NCBI RefSeq assembly: GCF_947387525.1 | Contig: NZ_CANDNW010000002.1 | Coordinates: forward strand, 1-64,000 | Direction of reading: 5' to 3' | DNA length: 64,000 nucleotides | Source: Limosilactobacillus viscerum | GTDB lineage: Bacteria > Bacillota > Bacilli > Lactobacillales > Lactobacillaceae | Shown: positions 26,732 to 35,084 of the stretch, in pieces | How the letters are laid out: every line of letters begins with the position of its first letter | Position numbering within the stretch: position 1 is the stretch's first letter | Position numbers and translations under genes: made by a program | Notes under the pieces: generated by a model | Databases searched by the model: none | What the model saw: only the letters and a program-made list of their open reading frames with translations | Told to the model about the DNA's origin: nothing

Positions 26732-27730
26732 ATGAACCAACCCAAAATGACGGATGTGGCGGAACTAGCCGGTGTTTCACCGACGACCGTTTCACGGGTA
26801 ATTAACCGCCGCGGCTACCTAAGCGAGAAGACAATTAATAAGGTTGAAGAAGCTATGCGAAAGCTCAACTACCGGCCAAACACAGTTGCTCGTCAGCTGC
26901 AGTCCCAGCGGACGATGACGATTGGTATCTTGGTGCCTACCGTGGCTAACCCATTCTTTGGGGAATTGACGTTTAAGCTGGAGCGCTACTTCTTTAATGC
27001 CGGCTTCAAGGTGCTGATTGGCAATGCCGAAAATGATATTAAAAAGGAGCGGCTATACCTCCAACAGTTGCTGGCTCGACAAGTCGATGGCCTGGTGATT
27101 GCCACCCACAACCACCAGCAGCAAATTCCGGAATACCAAAATGCTAACCTGCCAATTGTTTCCGTTGACCGTTATCTCCGGTCGACGATTCCAAATGTCA
27201 GTTCCGATAACTACGCGGGTGGACGCCTGGCAACGGAAGAACTGATTAAGCGTGGTGCCACCCATATTATTCACACGGATAGTGTTGAGCGGTTTAATAA
27301 GCGGGACTACCTCCGTCAGCAAGCCTACCAGGATGTAATGAAAGAGTATGGCCTGGAGCCGATCACGTATAAGATTGACTTTGATAGTAAACCGGCGTTA
27401 ATGCACCAGTTCTTTAACCGGATCTTTGATGAACACCCTGAAGCGGATGGCTTCTTCACTAGTAACGACATGGATGCCATCCAGCTGCTCCAGGTTGCGC
27501 GACAACGGGGCGTGGCGGTGCCGGATGACATTCAGGTAATTGGCTATGATGGGGTGCCAACAACGACTCGGATTGTTCCGGAACTATCAACAATTGTCCA
27601 GCCGCTGGACGCAATGGCGAAGACAGCGGTCAGCATACTGCAAAAAGAAATTAATGGTGAGACCGTCACCGGTAGTCATAATTTACCGGTAAAGTTGCGG
27701 GTTAGTTCTTCATTGAAAGATAAACTGTAA
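26732..27730 (+). CDS. LacI-family repressor of the sucrose operon
   Basis: A 332-aa LacI/GalR repressor: helix-turn-helix TDVAELAGVSPTTVSRVINR, hinge NTVARQLQSQ, and a sugar-binding core (TIGILVPTVANPFFGELT, GFFTSNDMDAIQLLQ, VIGYDGVPTTTRIVPELSTI). It lies at the end of the sucrose cluster, and the two mirrored TGTCAAACGTATGACA sites are its likely operators, a ScrR-like arrangement. ATG 26732 follows GAGGGA; the longer frame from 26711 has no site. The pairing of this regulator with those sites is an inference from proximity. Confidence 0.85.
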   Translation: MNQPKMTDVAELAGVSPTTVSRVINRRGYLSEKTINKVEEAMRKLNYRPNTVARQLQSQRTMTIGILVPTVANPFFGELTFKLERYFFNAGFKVLIGNAENDIKKERLYLQQLLARQVDGLVIATHNHQQQIPEYQNANLPIVSVDRYLRSTIPNVSSDNYAGGRLATEELIKRGATHIIHTDSVERFNKRDYLRQQAYQDVMKEYGLEPITYKIDFDSKPALMHQFFNRIFDEHPEADGFFTSNDMDAIQLLQVARQRGVAVPDDIQVIGYDGVPTTTRIVPELSTIVQPLDAMAKTAVSILQKEINGETVTGSHNLPVKLRVSSSLKDKL

Positions 27731-27742
27731 TATCTGGTGAAA

Positions 27743-27800
27743 AAATAAGAAGGAGCAAGGCAGAAGTCAGTTACGATTTCTGCCTTGCTCCTTCTTATTT
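27743..27800. terminator. Very long bidirectional terminator
   Basis: Perfect 23-bp arms (27743-27765 and 27778-27800) around a 12-nt loop, with A and T runs at the ends. They separate two convergent genes. Confidence 0.85.
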
Positions 27801-27808
27801 ATAAGGCT

Positions 27809-29200
27809 TTATTTGGCTAATCTCTTTGGAATGAACTTCAACACACTTAAAAGAATAATGACAGCAAATACCAACATCAACAAGAAGGCATGAGCGGTTC
27901 CCGTCGCCGTGGCAGCAGGAGTCTTACCAACGCCAACCTGGCTCTTGGCAACAATCATGGCAACTAGGGAAGTTCCCATAGAACCGGCAAATTGCTGGAG
28001 GGTGTTCAAAATGGCGTTCCCTTGCGGTGATTGTTCCTTTGGAAGGCTAGCAAGGGCGGAGGTCATGACGGTTCCCATCAGCATTCCCATGCCGACCATG
28101 TAGAAGACATAGACAATCGTAATGAAGAGGTTGCTGAGGTGGTGGGCCATCAGTGCAAAACACAGAATCGCAAGAAGCATCAGGCAGGAACCAGTTACGA
28201 TTGGCTTCCGGGGACCAAATTTATCGAGCAGGCGCCCGCCAATTGGGGCACAGACAGCGCCACCAATACCAGCAGGCATGACGATTAACCCCGCGATTAG
28301 CGCTGAATTATGGTTAACCAGCTGGATGTAGTTTGGCAAGAGGAAAGCGAAACCGAGTGAACACATCTGTGTTAAGAAGAAAATCAAGATATGCCCAGCA
28401 AAACGGTGGTTGGCAAAAAGGCGGAACTCTAAAACCGGCTGGCTAATGGAAAGCGACCGCCAGGAGAGCAATGCCATTGCAACCAAACCAATTAACAGCA
28501 TTCCACCGCTCATGAGGCTGATGAGTGGGGTGCTGGAAAGGTTGCTAAAACCGACTACCAGGCCCGTAAACATGATGGCGATCAGTAGGCAGCTGACGAG
28601 GTCAAAGCGTTGCCGTTCGATGGCTGACTTTTGCTGGATTCCCCAGATACCGGCAAGAAGGGAAATGACCAGGAAGGGCAGGAGAATAATAAAAATCCAC
28701 CGCCAACCAAGGCTGGCAATCACAATCCCGCCAAAAGTTGGCCCAACTGCGGGAGCAATCTCGGTAATGAGGTTACCAAAGCCCATCATCAGCCCAATCT
28801 TTTCCCGGGGGACCTGTTCCATGATGATGTTAAACATCAGTGGAAGGGCAATTCCAGTTCCAACCCCCTGGATGGCCCGGCCAAGCAACAGTAATGGGAA
28901 GTTTTGTGCCAACCCGTCAATCACGACCCCGCTGATGAAGAGAAGGTTAGCAACGAGGAAGATCTTCTTTGTTGGAAAACTCTTTTTCAGTAGGGCGGAG
29001 AGGGGAACGATGATGGCAACGATTAATAAGTAAATGGATGTCATCCACTGGACAACGTTGGTCGTGACGTTGAATTCGGCCATTAGTTTAGGAAATGAAA
29101 TGTTCATCGCTGTTTCAACGATGACTCCGCAAAATGACATTAAGCCGGTTGCCACAACAGCCGCGATGACCTTACGGGGAATTTTTACTGATTTATGCAT
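27809..29200 (-). CDS. DHA2-type multidrug efflux transporter (EmrB/QacA group)
   Basis: A 463-aa MFS exporter with 14 predicted helices. The DHA2 motifs are clear: motif C-like GLMMGFGNLITEIAPAVGPTFGG, and LGRAIQGVGTGIALPLM in helix 4. It would expel toxic compounds using the proton gradient; the substrate range is unknown. ATG 29200 (MHKSVKIPRK) follows GGAGGGTTAGC; the 40 residues upstream in the open frame are not part of the protein. It stands alone, with the terminator of the FGGY-kinase operon directly upstream. Confidence 0.88.
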   Translation of the reverse strand: MHKSVKIPRKVIAAVVATGLMSFCGVIVETAMNISFPKLMAEFNVTTNVVQWMTSIYLLIVAIIVPLSALLKKSFPTKKIFLVANLLFISGVVIDGLAQNFPLLLLGRAIQGVGTGIALPLMFNIIMEQVPREKIGLMMGFGNLITEIAPAVGPTFGGIVIASLGWRWIFIILLPFLVISLLAGIWGIQQKSAIERQRFDLVSCLLIAIMFTGLVVGFSNLSSTPLISLMSGGMLLIGLVAMALLSWRSLSISQPVLEFRLFANHRFAGHILIFFLTQMCSLGFAFLLPNYIQLVNHNSALIAGLIVMPAGIGGAVCAPIGGRLLDKFGPRKPIVTGSCLMLLAILCFALMAHHLSNLFITIVYVFYMVGMGMLMGTVMTSALASLPKEQSPQGNAILNTLQQFAGSMGTSLVAMIVAKSQVGVGKTPAATATGTAHAFLLMLVFAVIILLSVLKFIPKRLAK

Positions 29201-29282
29201 GCTAACCCTCCATTTTAAGTGATTAATAACATGAATTATTATATGGAGCAATTCTAAGGGAGTCAAAGGGGGAGAAAATAAA

Positions 29283-29317
29283 AAGTCCATGACAATTATG
29301 GCACTTGTCATGGACTT
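29283..29317 (-). terminator. Terminator of the SDR/FGGY-kinase operon
   Basis: AAGTCCATGACA and TGTCATGGACTT form a perfect 12-bp stem. On the minus strand TTTTTATTTTC follows. Confidence 0.75.
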
Positions 29318-29390
29318 CACTCTGTGAAAAAGTAAGGAGTTACATATTTGGATCTTGAAAGCGATTATTTACTGTCTGAATTGTAGTTAG

Positions 29391-30920
29391 TTACTTAGTT
29401 AGCGTGGATAATGTATGCATGTCCTTGCCGAGGTCTTTGTATAAGTCCCGGTAGAGTTGGTAATAGTGATTGTAAACTTCATGTTGGGCTCTCCGTGGTT
29501 CGACCTTATCACCGAGAACTTGCCACTTCTGAACTTCATCAACGGTTAAGGTTCCTGTTGCTAATCCAGCAAGCATTACATCACCAAGGTTTGCTTCGGC
29601 ATCATCAATTGGTGTCCGCACAGCGTATCCTGTGACATCAGCAAACATTTGAACCCAGTCCGGCGAATTGGTAACCCCACCAGCGATGACGATGTAATCA
29701 CCGAGGTCTTTACCAGTACTCTCGATACTGTTACGTAAAGCATAGCAAACAGCTTCCTGGAATGCGTGGAAAATGTCAGCCTTGGTGTGAACTAGTGACA
29801 GGCCAAAAATTAGCCCCTTAGCATCGGAGTTCCAAATTGGTGCCCGTTCACCCATGAAGTATGGAAGAACAACCAGGCCATGACTACCAGCCGGGATATC
29901 ATGCGCTTCCTTACCAAGCGTGACATAAGCATTGTCGCCGCCGCTTTCTTGAACTCCCTTTTCAAGGAGGCCAAGATTATCACGGAACCACTTGGTAATA
30001 GCACCAGCAGTGGCGGAACCACTGAAGTTGTAGACCAGGTGCCGTGACTTGTAAGGGTATGGCCAAACAATGAGGCCCTTACCCTTAATTGGCTCTTCAC
30101 TCACTAATGCGGCATTCATGGAAGAACCAATTGCGGCAACGTACCGACCGGGCTTAAAGACACCCATTCCAATGTTGGCCGCACCGACATCGACACCACC
30201 GGCAATTACTGGAGTGCCCACAGCGACGCCAAGTTCCTTGGCAGCTTCTTCAGTAATTAAACCAGCAATTTCAGTTGCGTCAACAAATTTTTCGGGCATC
30301 TTATCAACTGGAACACCCATTGCTGACATCATTTCCTTCGACCAGGTACCCTTGTTGATGTCATAGAAACCACCGATATTTCCGGCAGCGGAATAGTCGA
30401 TTGATACCTTACCGGTTAGTTTGTAGATAACATAGTTGTTTGGTGGAAGGAATAGTTTCGTCTTCTTCCAATTTTCCGGTTCATGATTTTTAATCCACAG
30501 TACCTTAGTGTAACCGTAATAAGGGTCAACGACGTCGTTACCGGTGATTTCAGCTAGACGCTTGGTATCAATGTGTTCTTTAACCCATTTAGTCTCTTCG
30601 GAAGCCCGCCGGTCCATCCAGATTAATGCTGGGCGGACAGGTTCCATATTTTCATCAACGGGGATTCCAGAACCACCGTACAGACCGCTAATTCCGATTC
30701 CCTTAATGTCCTTTGGGTCAACCTTGCTTTCTTCTACCGTTTTCCGGATGGAAGCTTTAACAGCATTTAGCCATACGTCTGGCCATTGTTCGGCCCACAG
30801 GGGATGGGGTGTTAAAACGTCATATTCTTCAAGGTCTTGGGCAATCAAGTTTCCCTTGGTGTCCATTAAAATACTTTTGGTTCCTGATGTCCCAATGTCT
30901 GTTCCAATTAAATAGTCCAT
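29391..30920 (-). CDS. FGGY-family carbohydrate kinase (pentulose/sugar-acid type)
   Basis: A 509-aa kinase of the xylulokinase/gluconokinase family that phosphorylates an open-chain keto sugar or sugar acid with ATP. The N-terminal ATPase signature YLIGTDIGTSGTKSILMD and the second-domain signature GDYIVIAGGVTNSPDWVQMFADVTG are complete. The substrate Asp lies in VDVGAANIGMG. The gene sits 34 bp after the SDR dehydrogenase in one operon, which suggests a polyol-to-ketose-to-ketose-phosphate route. The exact sugar cannot be read from sequence. AAAAGGAG lies upstream of ATG 30920. Confidence 0.82.
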   Translation of the reverse strand: MDYLIGTDIGTSGTKSILMDTKGNLIAQDLEEYDVLTPHPLWAEQWPDVWLNAVKASIRKTVEESKVDPKDIKGIGISGLYGGSGIPVDENMEPVRPALIWMDRRASEETKWVKEHIDTKRLAEITGNDVVDPYYGYTKVLWIKNHEPENWKKTKLFLPPNNYVIYKLTGKVSIDYSAAGNIGGFYDINKGTWSKEMMSAMGVPVDKMPEKFVDATEIAGLITEEAAKELGVAVGTPVIAGGVDVGAANIGMGVFKPGRYVAAIGSSMNAALVSEEPIKGKGLIVWPYPYKSRHLVYNFSGSATAGAITKWFRDNLGLLEKGVQESGGDNAYVTLGKEAHDIPAGSHGLVVLPYFMGERAPIWNSDAKGLIFGLSLVHTKADIFHAFQEAVCYALRNSIESTGKDLGDYIVIAGGVTNSPDWVQMFADVTGYAVRTPIDDAEANLGDVMLAGLATGTLTVDEVQKWQVLGDKVEPRRAQHEVYNHYYQLYRDLYKDLGKDMHTLSTLTK

Positions 30921-30954
30921 GCTTACTCATACTCCTTTTTCTTAAAGGTAGCTT

Positions 30955-31731
30955 TTACCAAGCAGTAAAGGCACCATCGATCAGGTAGTCTTCACCGGTG
31001 GAGAAGCTACTGGTATCACTTGCCAAGTAAACGGCCATTCCTTGTAATTCTTCTGGCTTACCAAGACGGCCAAGTGGTGCCCAGTCGTTCCAGGTCTTAA
31101 TCAGTGGCTTCAGGTCTGGTGAACTAAGAGTTAAGTCAGTGCCCATGTAACCAGGACTGATGGTGTTAACCCGGACGCCCCGCTTAGCCCACTCGATGGC
31201 TAATGACTTAGAAAGTTGAATAACACCATTCTTAGTTGCGTTGTAAGAACATTGTGGTTGTGGCCGGTTAACGATGTGTGCTGACATAGATGCGGTATTA
31301 ATAATTGAACCGTGTCCTTGCTTTAACATGTACCGACCAGCAGCGGTTGAACAAAGGAAGACTGAGTTCAAGTTCAGGTTAACAACCTTGAGCCAATCTT
31401 CATATGACATTTCTTCGGCAGGAACGTTCAAGCACATTCCTGCGTTGTTGAAGGCTGCGTCCAAGCTACCAAGTTGGTCAGCAACAGTCTTAACCATTGC
31501 TTCAACTTCGTCTGGCTTAGTGACATCGGTCTTGACGGCGATGACTTTTTGACCAGTCTTGTCAGCAATTTCCTTAGCAGTTGCTTCTGCCTTTTCCTTG
31601 TTGATGTCGACAATTGCAACACTAGCACCAGCTTCGGCAAGACCAGTGGCCATTGCTTTACCTAAACCTTGTGCACCACCGGTAACGTAGATACCCTTAC
31701 CGTCTAGACGCATACGATCTAAAATTCCCAT
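30955..31731 (-). CDS. Short-chain dehydrogenase/reductase, polyol or sorbose-reductase-like
   Basis: A 258-aa classical SDR. The dinucleotide motif TGGAQGLGKAMA is near residue 18, NNAG is present, and the catalytic triad is Ser (NTASMSAHIV), Tyr and Lys (SYNATKNGV). Asp in VDINKEKAE after beta-2 suggests NAD(H) preference. Its closest look is to polyol dehydrogenases such as D-arabinitol/xylitol or sorbose reductases. As the first gene of the operon with an FGGY kinase, it likely oxidises a sugar alcohol to its ketose. GAGGAGGAATC precedes ATG 31731. Confidence 0.82.
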   Translation of the reverse strand: MGILDRMRLDGKGIYVTGGAQGLGKAMATGLAEAGASVAIVDINKEKAEATAKEIADKTGQKVIAVKTDVTKPDEVEAMVKTVADQLGSLDAAFNNAGMCLNVPAEEMSYEDWLKVVNLNLNSVFLCSTAAGRYMLKQGHGSIINTASMSAHIVNRPQPQCSYNATKNGVIQLSKSLAIEWAKRGVRVNTISPGYMGTDLTLSSPDLKPLIKTWNDWAPLGRLGKPEELQGMAVYLASDTSSFSTGEDYLIDGAFTAW

Positions 31732-31788
31732 AAGAGATTCCTCCTCGTAAGATGATTTGATTAAGGGGCCATTTTAATTAACTAATTT

Positions 31789-31875
31789 AATTTTATAAAA
31801 TGACTTTGATTAATTCACTTTTTAGGTTACAACCGCTTACAGGAAATGTCAACACTTTTTTTGAAATCGGTTCCA
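31789..31875. promoter_or_regulatory. Control region of the SDR/kinase operon and ROK gene
   Basis: TTTTATAAAA inside a larger AATTTTATAAAAT palindrome (31789-31801) is repeated upstream of the GPH transporter gene (34649-34658), so it is a candidate ROK-regulator operator. A cre-like TGAAATCGGTTCCA (31862-31875) fits the relaxed CcpA consensus. A weaker one lies at 31828-31841 on the minus strand. Confidence 0.5.
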
Positions 31876-31964
31876 AAATTATAGTTGAAAAATAGTGACT
31901 AATCGCTTCATGGCGCTAGTTATGCTAAACTAGAAAGAAGTAAAAAAGATATGGGAGGGGCATA

Positions 31965-33083
31965 ATGCGAACGAAAACGATGCAATCAATCCAGCGTTCG
32001 AACTATTCTAATATTTACCACTTGCTGATGGATAGCGAGAAGCTGTCAAAACAAATGATTGCTGAGGAACTCGGCTTGAGTTTGCCGACGGTTACGAGCA
32101 ACCTCAATAAGCTGCTGGACCAAGGATTAATTTCAAAGGATGGTCAATTAGAGTCCAAGATTGGGCGGCGTGCAACGGCGTATTCTGTTAACCCCAACGC
32201 CTTCCTCAGTGTCGGAATTGAAGTATTTAAAAACTACGCGACAATTGCAGTAATTAATTTAAAAAACGAAGTGCTGACAATTCGTACGGTCAACTTGCCA
32301 TTTGCCAATGATGATCACTATGCGTCAGCACTTTGTAACAATGTTTTGCGGGTGCTACAAAATAATGGCTACCAGGAAGACCGGGTACTTGGTGCTGGAA
32401 TTGGGATCCAGGGCTTGATTGATAGTACCGGTAGTACCGTTTTATGGGGGAAAATTCTCGACTGTTCGGGGATGAAGACCAGCTTGTTTAGTCAATACCT
32501 GCCATTTCCAATTCGTTTCTACCATGATGCGGACTGTGTTGCCACTGCCGAGTACGCGGCTAATTCTACGGACGGAATAGTCCTGTCGATTGGTGAGCAT
32601 ATTGGAACTGCGGTTATCATTGACGGCCAGATCTTGAAGAGCACGATGGGCCGTGATGGGACAATGGAGCATATCAGCATTAATCCCCGTAACGGTCGGC
32701 AATGTTACTGTGGCCGTCGAGGTTGTATTGAAACCTATTGCTCGCTTTCATCGTTGTTAGCCCAGACGGAAACACTGGATAGCTTTTTTGTTAGTCTTAA
32801 GCAAGGAGACGAGAAGGTTGTTAAGCGTTTTGCGGAATACCTAGACTACTTGGCGGACGCAATTTATAATTTGCACATGTTTATTGATATTCCGATCGTG
32901 ATTGGTGGCCGGCTGAGTAAGTATATCGACCAGCAGATCCTTCAAGAACTGCGTAACCGGCTTAACAAGATTTCGGTTTTCCCAGAAGATGAGGACTACC
33001 TTCGGGTTGGGACAGTTGCGGATAATGCGGTTGCCATCGGCGCGGCGATTCCGTTTATTGATGACAAGCTGAAGGAAATTTAA
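31965..33083 (+). CDS. ROK-family transcriptional regulator (NagC/XylR type)
   Basis: A 372-aa regulator with an N-terminal winged helix (SKQMIAEELGLSLPTVTSNLNK) and a sugar-kinase-like ROK domain. The ROK zinc motif appears as the cysteine cluster GRQCYCGRRGCIETYCS. The kinase ATP loop is degraded, as in regulators. It is divergent from the SDR/kinase operon and convergent with the GPH transporter, so it most likely represses this polyol locus until the sugar is present. GGGAGGGG precedes ATG 31965. Confidence 0.87.
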   Translation: MRTKTMQSIQRSNYSNIYHLLMDSEKLSKQMIAEELGLSLPTVTSNLNKLLDQGLISKDGQLESKIGRRATAYSVNPNAFLSVGIEVFKNYATIAVINLKNEVLTIRTVNLPFANDDHYASALCNNVLRVLQNNGYQEDRVLGAGIGIQGLIDSTGSTVLWGKILDCSGMKTSLFSQYLPFPIRFYHDADCVATAEYAANSTDGIVLSIGEHIGTAVIIDGQILKSTMGRDGTMEHISINPRNGRQCYCGRRGCIETYCSLSSLLAQTETLDSFFVSLKQGDEKVVKRFAEYLDYLADAIYNLHMFIDIPIVIGGRLSKYIDQQILQELRNRLNKISVFPEDEDYLRVGTVADNAVAIGAAIPFIDDKLKEI

Positions 33084-33105
33084 AAAATAGAGAAATCGTG
33101 ACACA

Positions 33106-33150
33106 AAATAAGGCCCAGAGCCCGTCAAATGACGAACTCTGGGCCTATTT
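33106..33150. terminator. Bidirectional terminator
   Basis: AAATAAGGCCCAGAG pairs with CTCTGGGCCTATTT. The loop contains a further small stem (CGTCA/TGACG). Confidence 0.7.
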
Positions 33151-33193
33151 ATACTCGAGGATGTGCACCCCGTGCTTTTTTAGACTTCAAAAT

Positions 33194-34609
33194 TTATGCA
33201 TTTTTAGCGCTTTGCTTAGACTTTTCAAGCCGCTTTTCTAGTTCCTTAACGATTTCGGCGTGCTTTTCTTCAGTGAGTGTAACCTTAAAGAAGAATAGGA
33301 GTGCCGCAATGATCAACAAGACGATTGGAATGTAGAACATGAACATATTGAATTCCATAATACCATGGGCACTAATATCACTTGGCTTAGCATTCCCAGT
33401 CATTCCGGCGGCAACGGCAACAAGGCCGACAATCCCATTAGAAGCGGCACCGGCTAACTTATCGATTAGTGGCCGAACGGAAAGCGTAACGGATTCGTTC
33501 CGGGTACCATTGACTAGTTGACCGTATTCCACACTATCAGTAATAGTCATAAGAGTGGCCAAGAAAATTAGTGGGTAAGGGACAAAGTAGAATGCCACGG
33601 CGGTCAAAACCCAGTGCAGACTTTGACCGGCAAAGAGGAAAATAACGTAGCCGATCAGCATAAAGGCAATCCCGCCAACGTAAATTGCCTTCCGTTTGAT
33701 TATTCTTTCAAGGAATGGGTACAGTGAAACGGAGAATACACCTAAAATACAAGTGATCACACCTACCCAGGTATAAGCCGCAGCGTTCCCCAACCGGTAA
33801 GTGAAGTAATACATTAATAATGAGTTAGTGACAACGTAACTAAAGGCAAATAGGAAGTATGAAGCAGCAATCCACAACAGCTGGTGGTTATTACCAATTG
33901 CACGGAAGATATCCTTTAAGCGGGTATGCTTAGTATTAGAACGGATAAGGTTCTTTTGTTCCTTAATATTCAAGCAGGTAATAATTGCCCCACCAGTACA
34001 GAGAACGGCAACGATTAGGACGTAACCCATCCAACCGGCACGCGTTTCCTGGCCCATTGTAACCCCAGAAAAGAGGTGTGAAAATAGCATAATGGCAGGA
34101 GTGATAATTACAATAACAATTTGGGCCCCTAAAGTAGAACCAATCCGTGAGGCTGTTCCAAAGTTAGTCCGCACCTTATTGTCGATGCTGACAGCAGGGA
34201 GCATTGACCAAATAGCAATATCACTAAATGAGTAGAAGACGTCAATGATTAAAAAGCTAACAGCAAGCAGGATTAAATACACGATTGGGTTGCTCCAGGC
34301 GAGGCCAAAGTAATCGGAGAAGAGAAATACTAACCCAATTGAGGCCACAAGTGAACCGGTAAAGATCCATGGCCGGAACTTTCCCCAGCGGGTATTCGTA
34401 TTATCAACGATCCCACCAATCATTGGGTCAAACATGATTTCACCGACCCGGATAATAACGATGATTGAAGTAACAATACCGACCATCTTACTATCAGTTG
34501 AATTGGTGAAAAGCTGGCTAGTGATGAACATCATGAAATAAATGCTGAGAGTATTATAAAACGCATCGTGGCCAAAGGTCCCTAACGCGTATGCAAAGTA
34601 CTTTTTCAA
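33194..34609 (-). CDS. GPH-family sugar symporter
   Basis: A glycoside-pentoside-hexuronide:cation symporter of 471 aa with twelve helices and the family motif MFDPMIGGIVDNTNTRWGKF. It lacks the EIIA domain that LacS has. In this locus it should import the polyol, pentose or glycoside used by the SDR and FGGY kinase. I favour TTG 34609 (MKKYFAYALGTFGHDAFYN), which has AAAAGG 12 nt upstream; ATG 34636 has no ribosome site. A perfect relaxed-consensus cre and a TTTTATAAAA box lie in its promoter region. Confidence 0.83.
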   Translation of the reverse strand: MKKYFAYALGTFGHDAFYNTLSIYFMMFITSQLFTNSTDSKMVGIVTSIIVIIRVGEIMFDPMIGGIVDNTNTRWGKFRPWIFTGSLVASIGLVFLFSDYFGLAWSNPIVYLILLAVSFLIIDVFYSFSDIAIWSMLPAVSIDNKVRTNFGTASRIGSTLGAQIVIVIITPAIMLFSHLFSGVTMGQETRAGWMGYVLIVAVLCTGGAIITCLNIKEQKNLIRSNTKHTRLKDIFRAIGNNHQLLWIAASYFLFAFSYVVTNSLLMYYFTYRLGNAAAYTWVGVITCILGVFSVSLYPFLERIIKRKAIYVGGIAFMLIGYVIFLFAGQSLHWVLTAVAFYFVPYPLIFLATLMTITDSVEYGQLVNGTRNESVTLSVRPLIDKLAGAASNGIVGLVAVAAGMTGNAKPSDISAHGIMEFNMFMFYIPIVLLIIAALLFFFKVTLTEEKHAEIVKELEKRLEKSKQSAKNA

Positions 34610-34648
34610 TATTAACCGACCTTTTCCAATATACATTTAATAAAACGA

Positions 34649-34694
34649 TTTTATAAAACTGTTTACAGTTGTATTGTAAATGATACCGTTTTCA
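34649..34694 (-). promoter_or_regulatory. Operator-like box and cre upstream of the GPH transporter
   Basis: TTTTATAAAA (34649-34658) matches the box at 31791. TGATACCGTTTTCA (34681-34694) fits TGNNANCGNTNNCA completely, indicating CcpA control. Confidence 0.55.
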
Positions 34695-34794
34695 ATTACA
34701 AGCAATTTTTGGTAATTAATTAGTAAACAACATCCGGAAAGGGCATGAAGTAAGGCATTGATGGGTGGAGCAGAAAAAATTAAAAAGATGCTTC

Positions 34795-34822
34795 TTGACT
34801 TTTACCTCAATCAGATTAAAAT
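34795..34822 (+). promoter_or_regulatory. Promoter of the T-box transcript
   Basis: TTGACT (34795-34800) and TAAAAT (34817-34822) are 16 bp apart. The start of transcription would be near 34829, just before the T-box stem I. Confidence 0.6.
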
Positions 34823-34828
34823 ACAGTT

Positions 34829-35062
34829 TAAATAATTAAAAATAGATGAGAATAGTAGTGAGAATGTACCGACTAAAGAGAGCACTGGGAGCTGGAAAGG
34901 TGTATTGGTAGTTCCCATGAAATGAACTCATTGGACTGGAATGGGTGCAAGCTACATTCCCGGGCGATGACCGTTACCCCATCATTAGAGGCTATTAATA
35001 ATAGTGAAAATAGGTGGTACCACGGTCGTCGTCCTTGTGCAGTTTGCACGGGGACGTTTTTT
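34829..35062 (+). ncRNA. T-box riboswitch, apparent methionine (ATG) specifier
   Basis: All T-box landmarks are present. Stem I base ATGAG (34846-34850) pairs with CTCAT (34927-34931). An AGTAG internal-loop strand follows on the 5' side, then the AGAGAG distal region. The specifier side reads GAA-ATG-A (34919-34925). The T-box itself is AGGTGGTACCACG (35012-35024), with TGGT ready to pair with an ACCA tRNA end. The competing terminator is CGTCCTTGTGC/GCACGGGGACG (35030-35056) plus TTTTTT. The frame places ATG in the decoding position, implying that uncharged tRNA-Met opens expression. The downstream gene is a 2-hydroxyacid dehydrogenase, an unusual target. Confidence 0.88.
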
Positions 35063-35084
35063 ATTTAGAAAGGTGTGGAAGAGC

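Noticed and set aside
34926-34930. CTC (Leu) as T-box specifier
   Set aside because: These bases are needed to form the base of stem I with ATGAG at 34846-34850, so they cannot be unpaired in the specifier loop.
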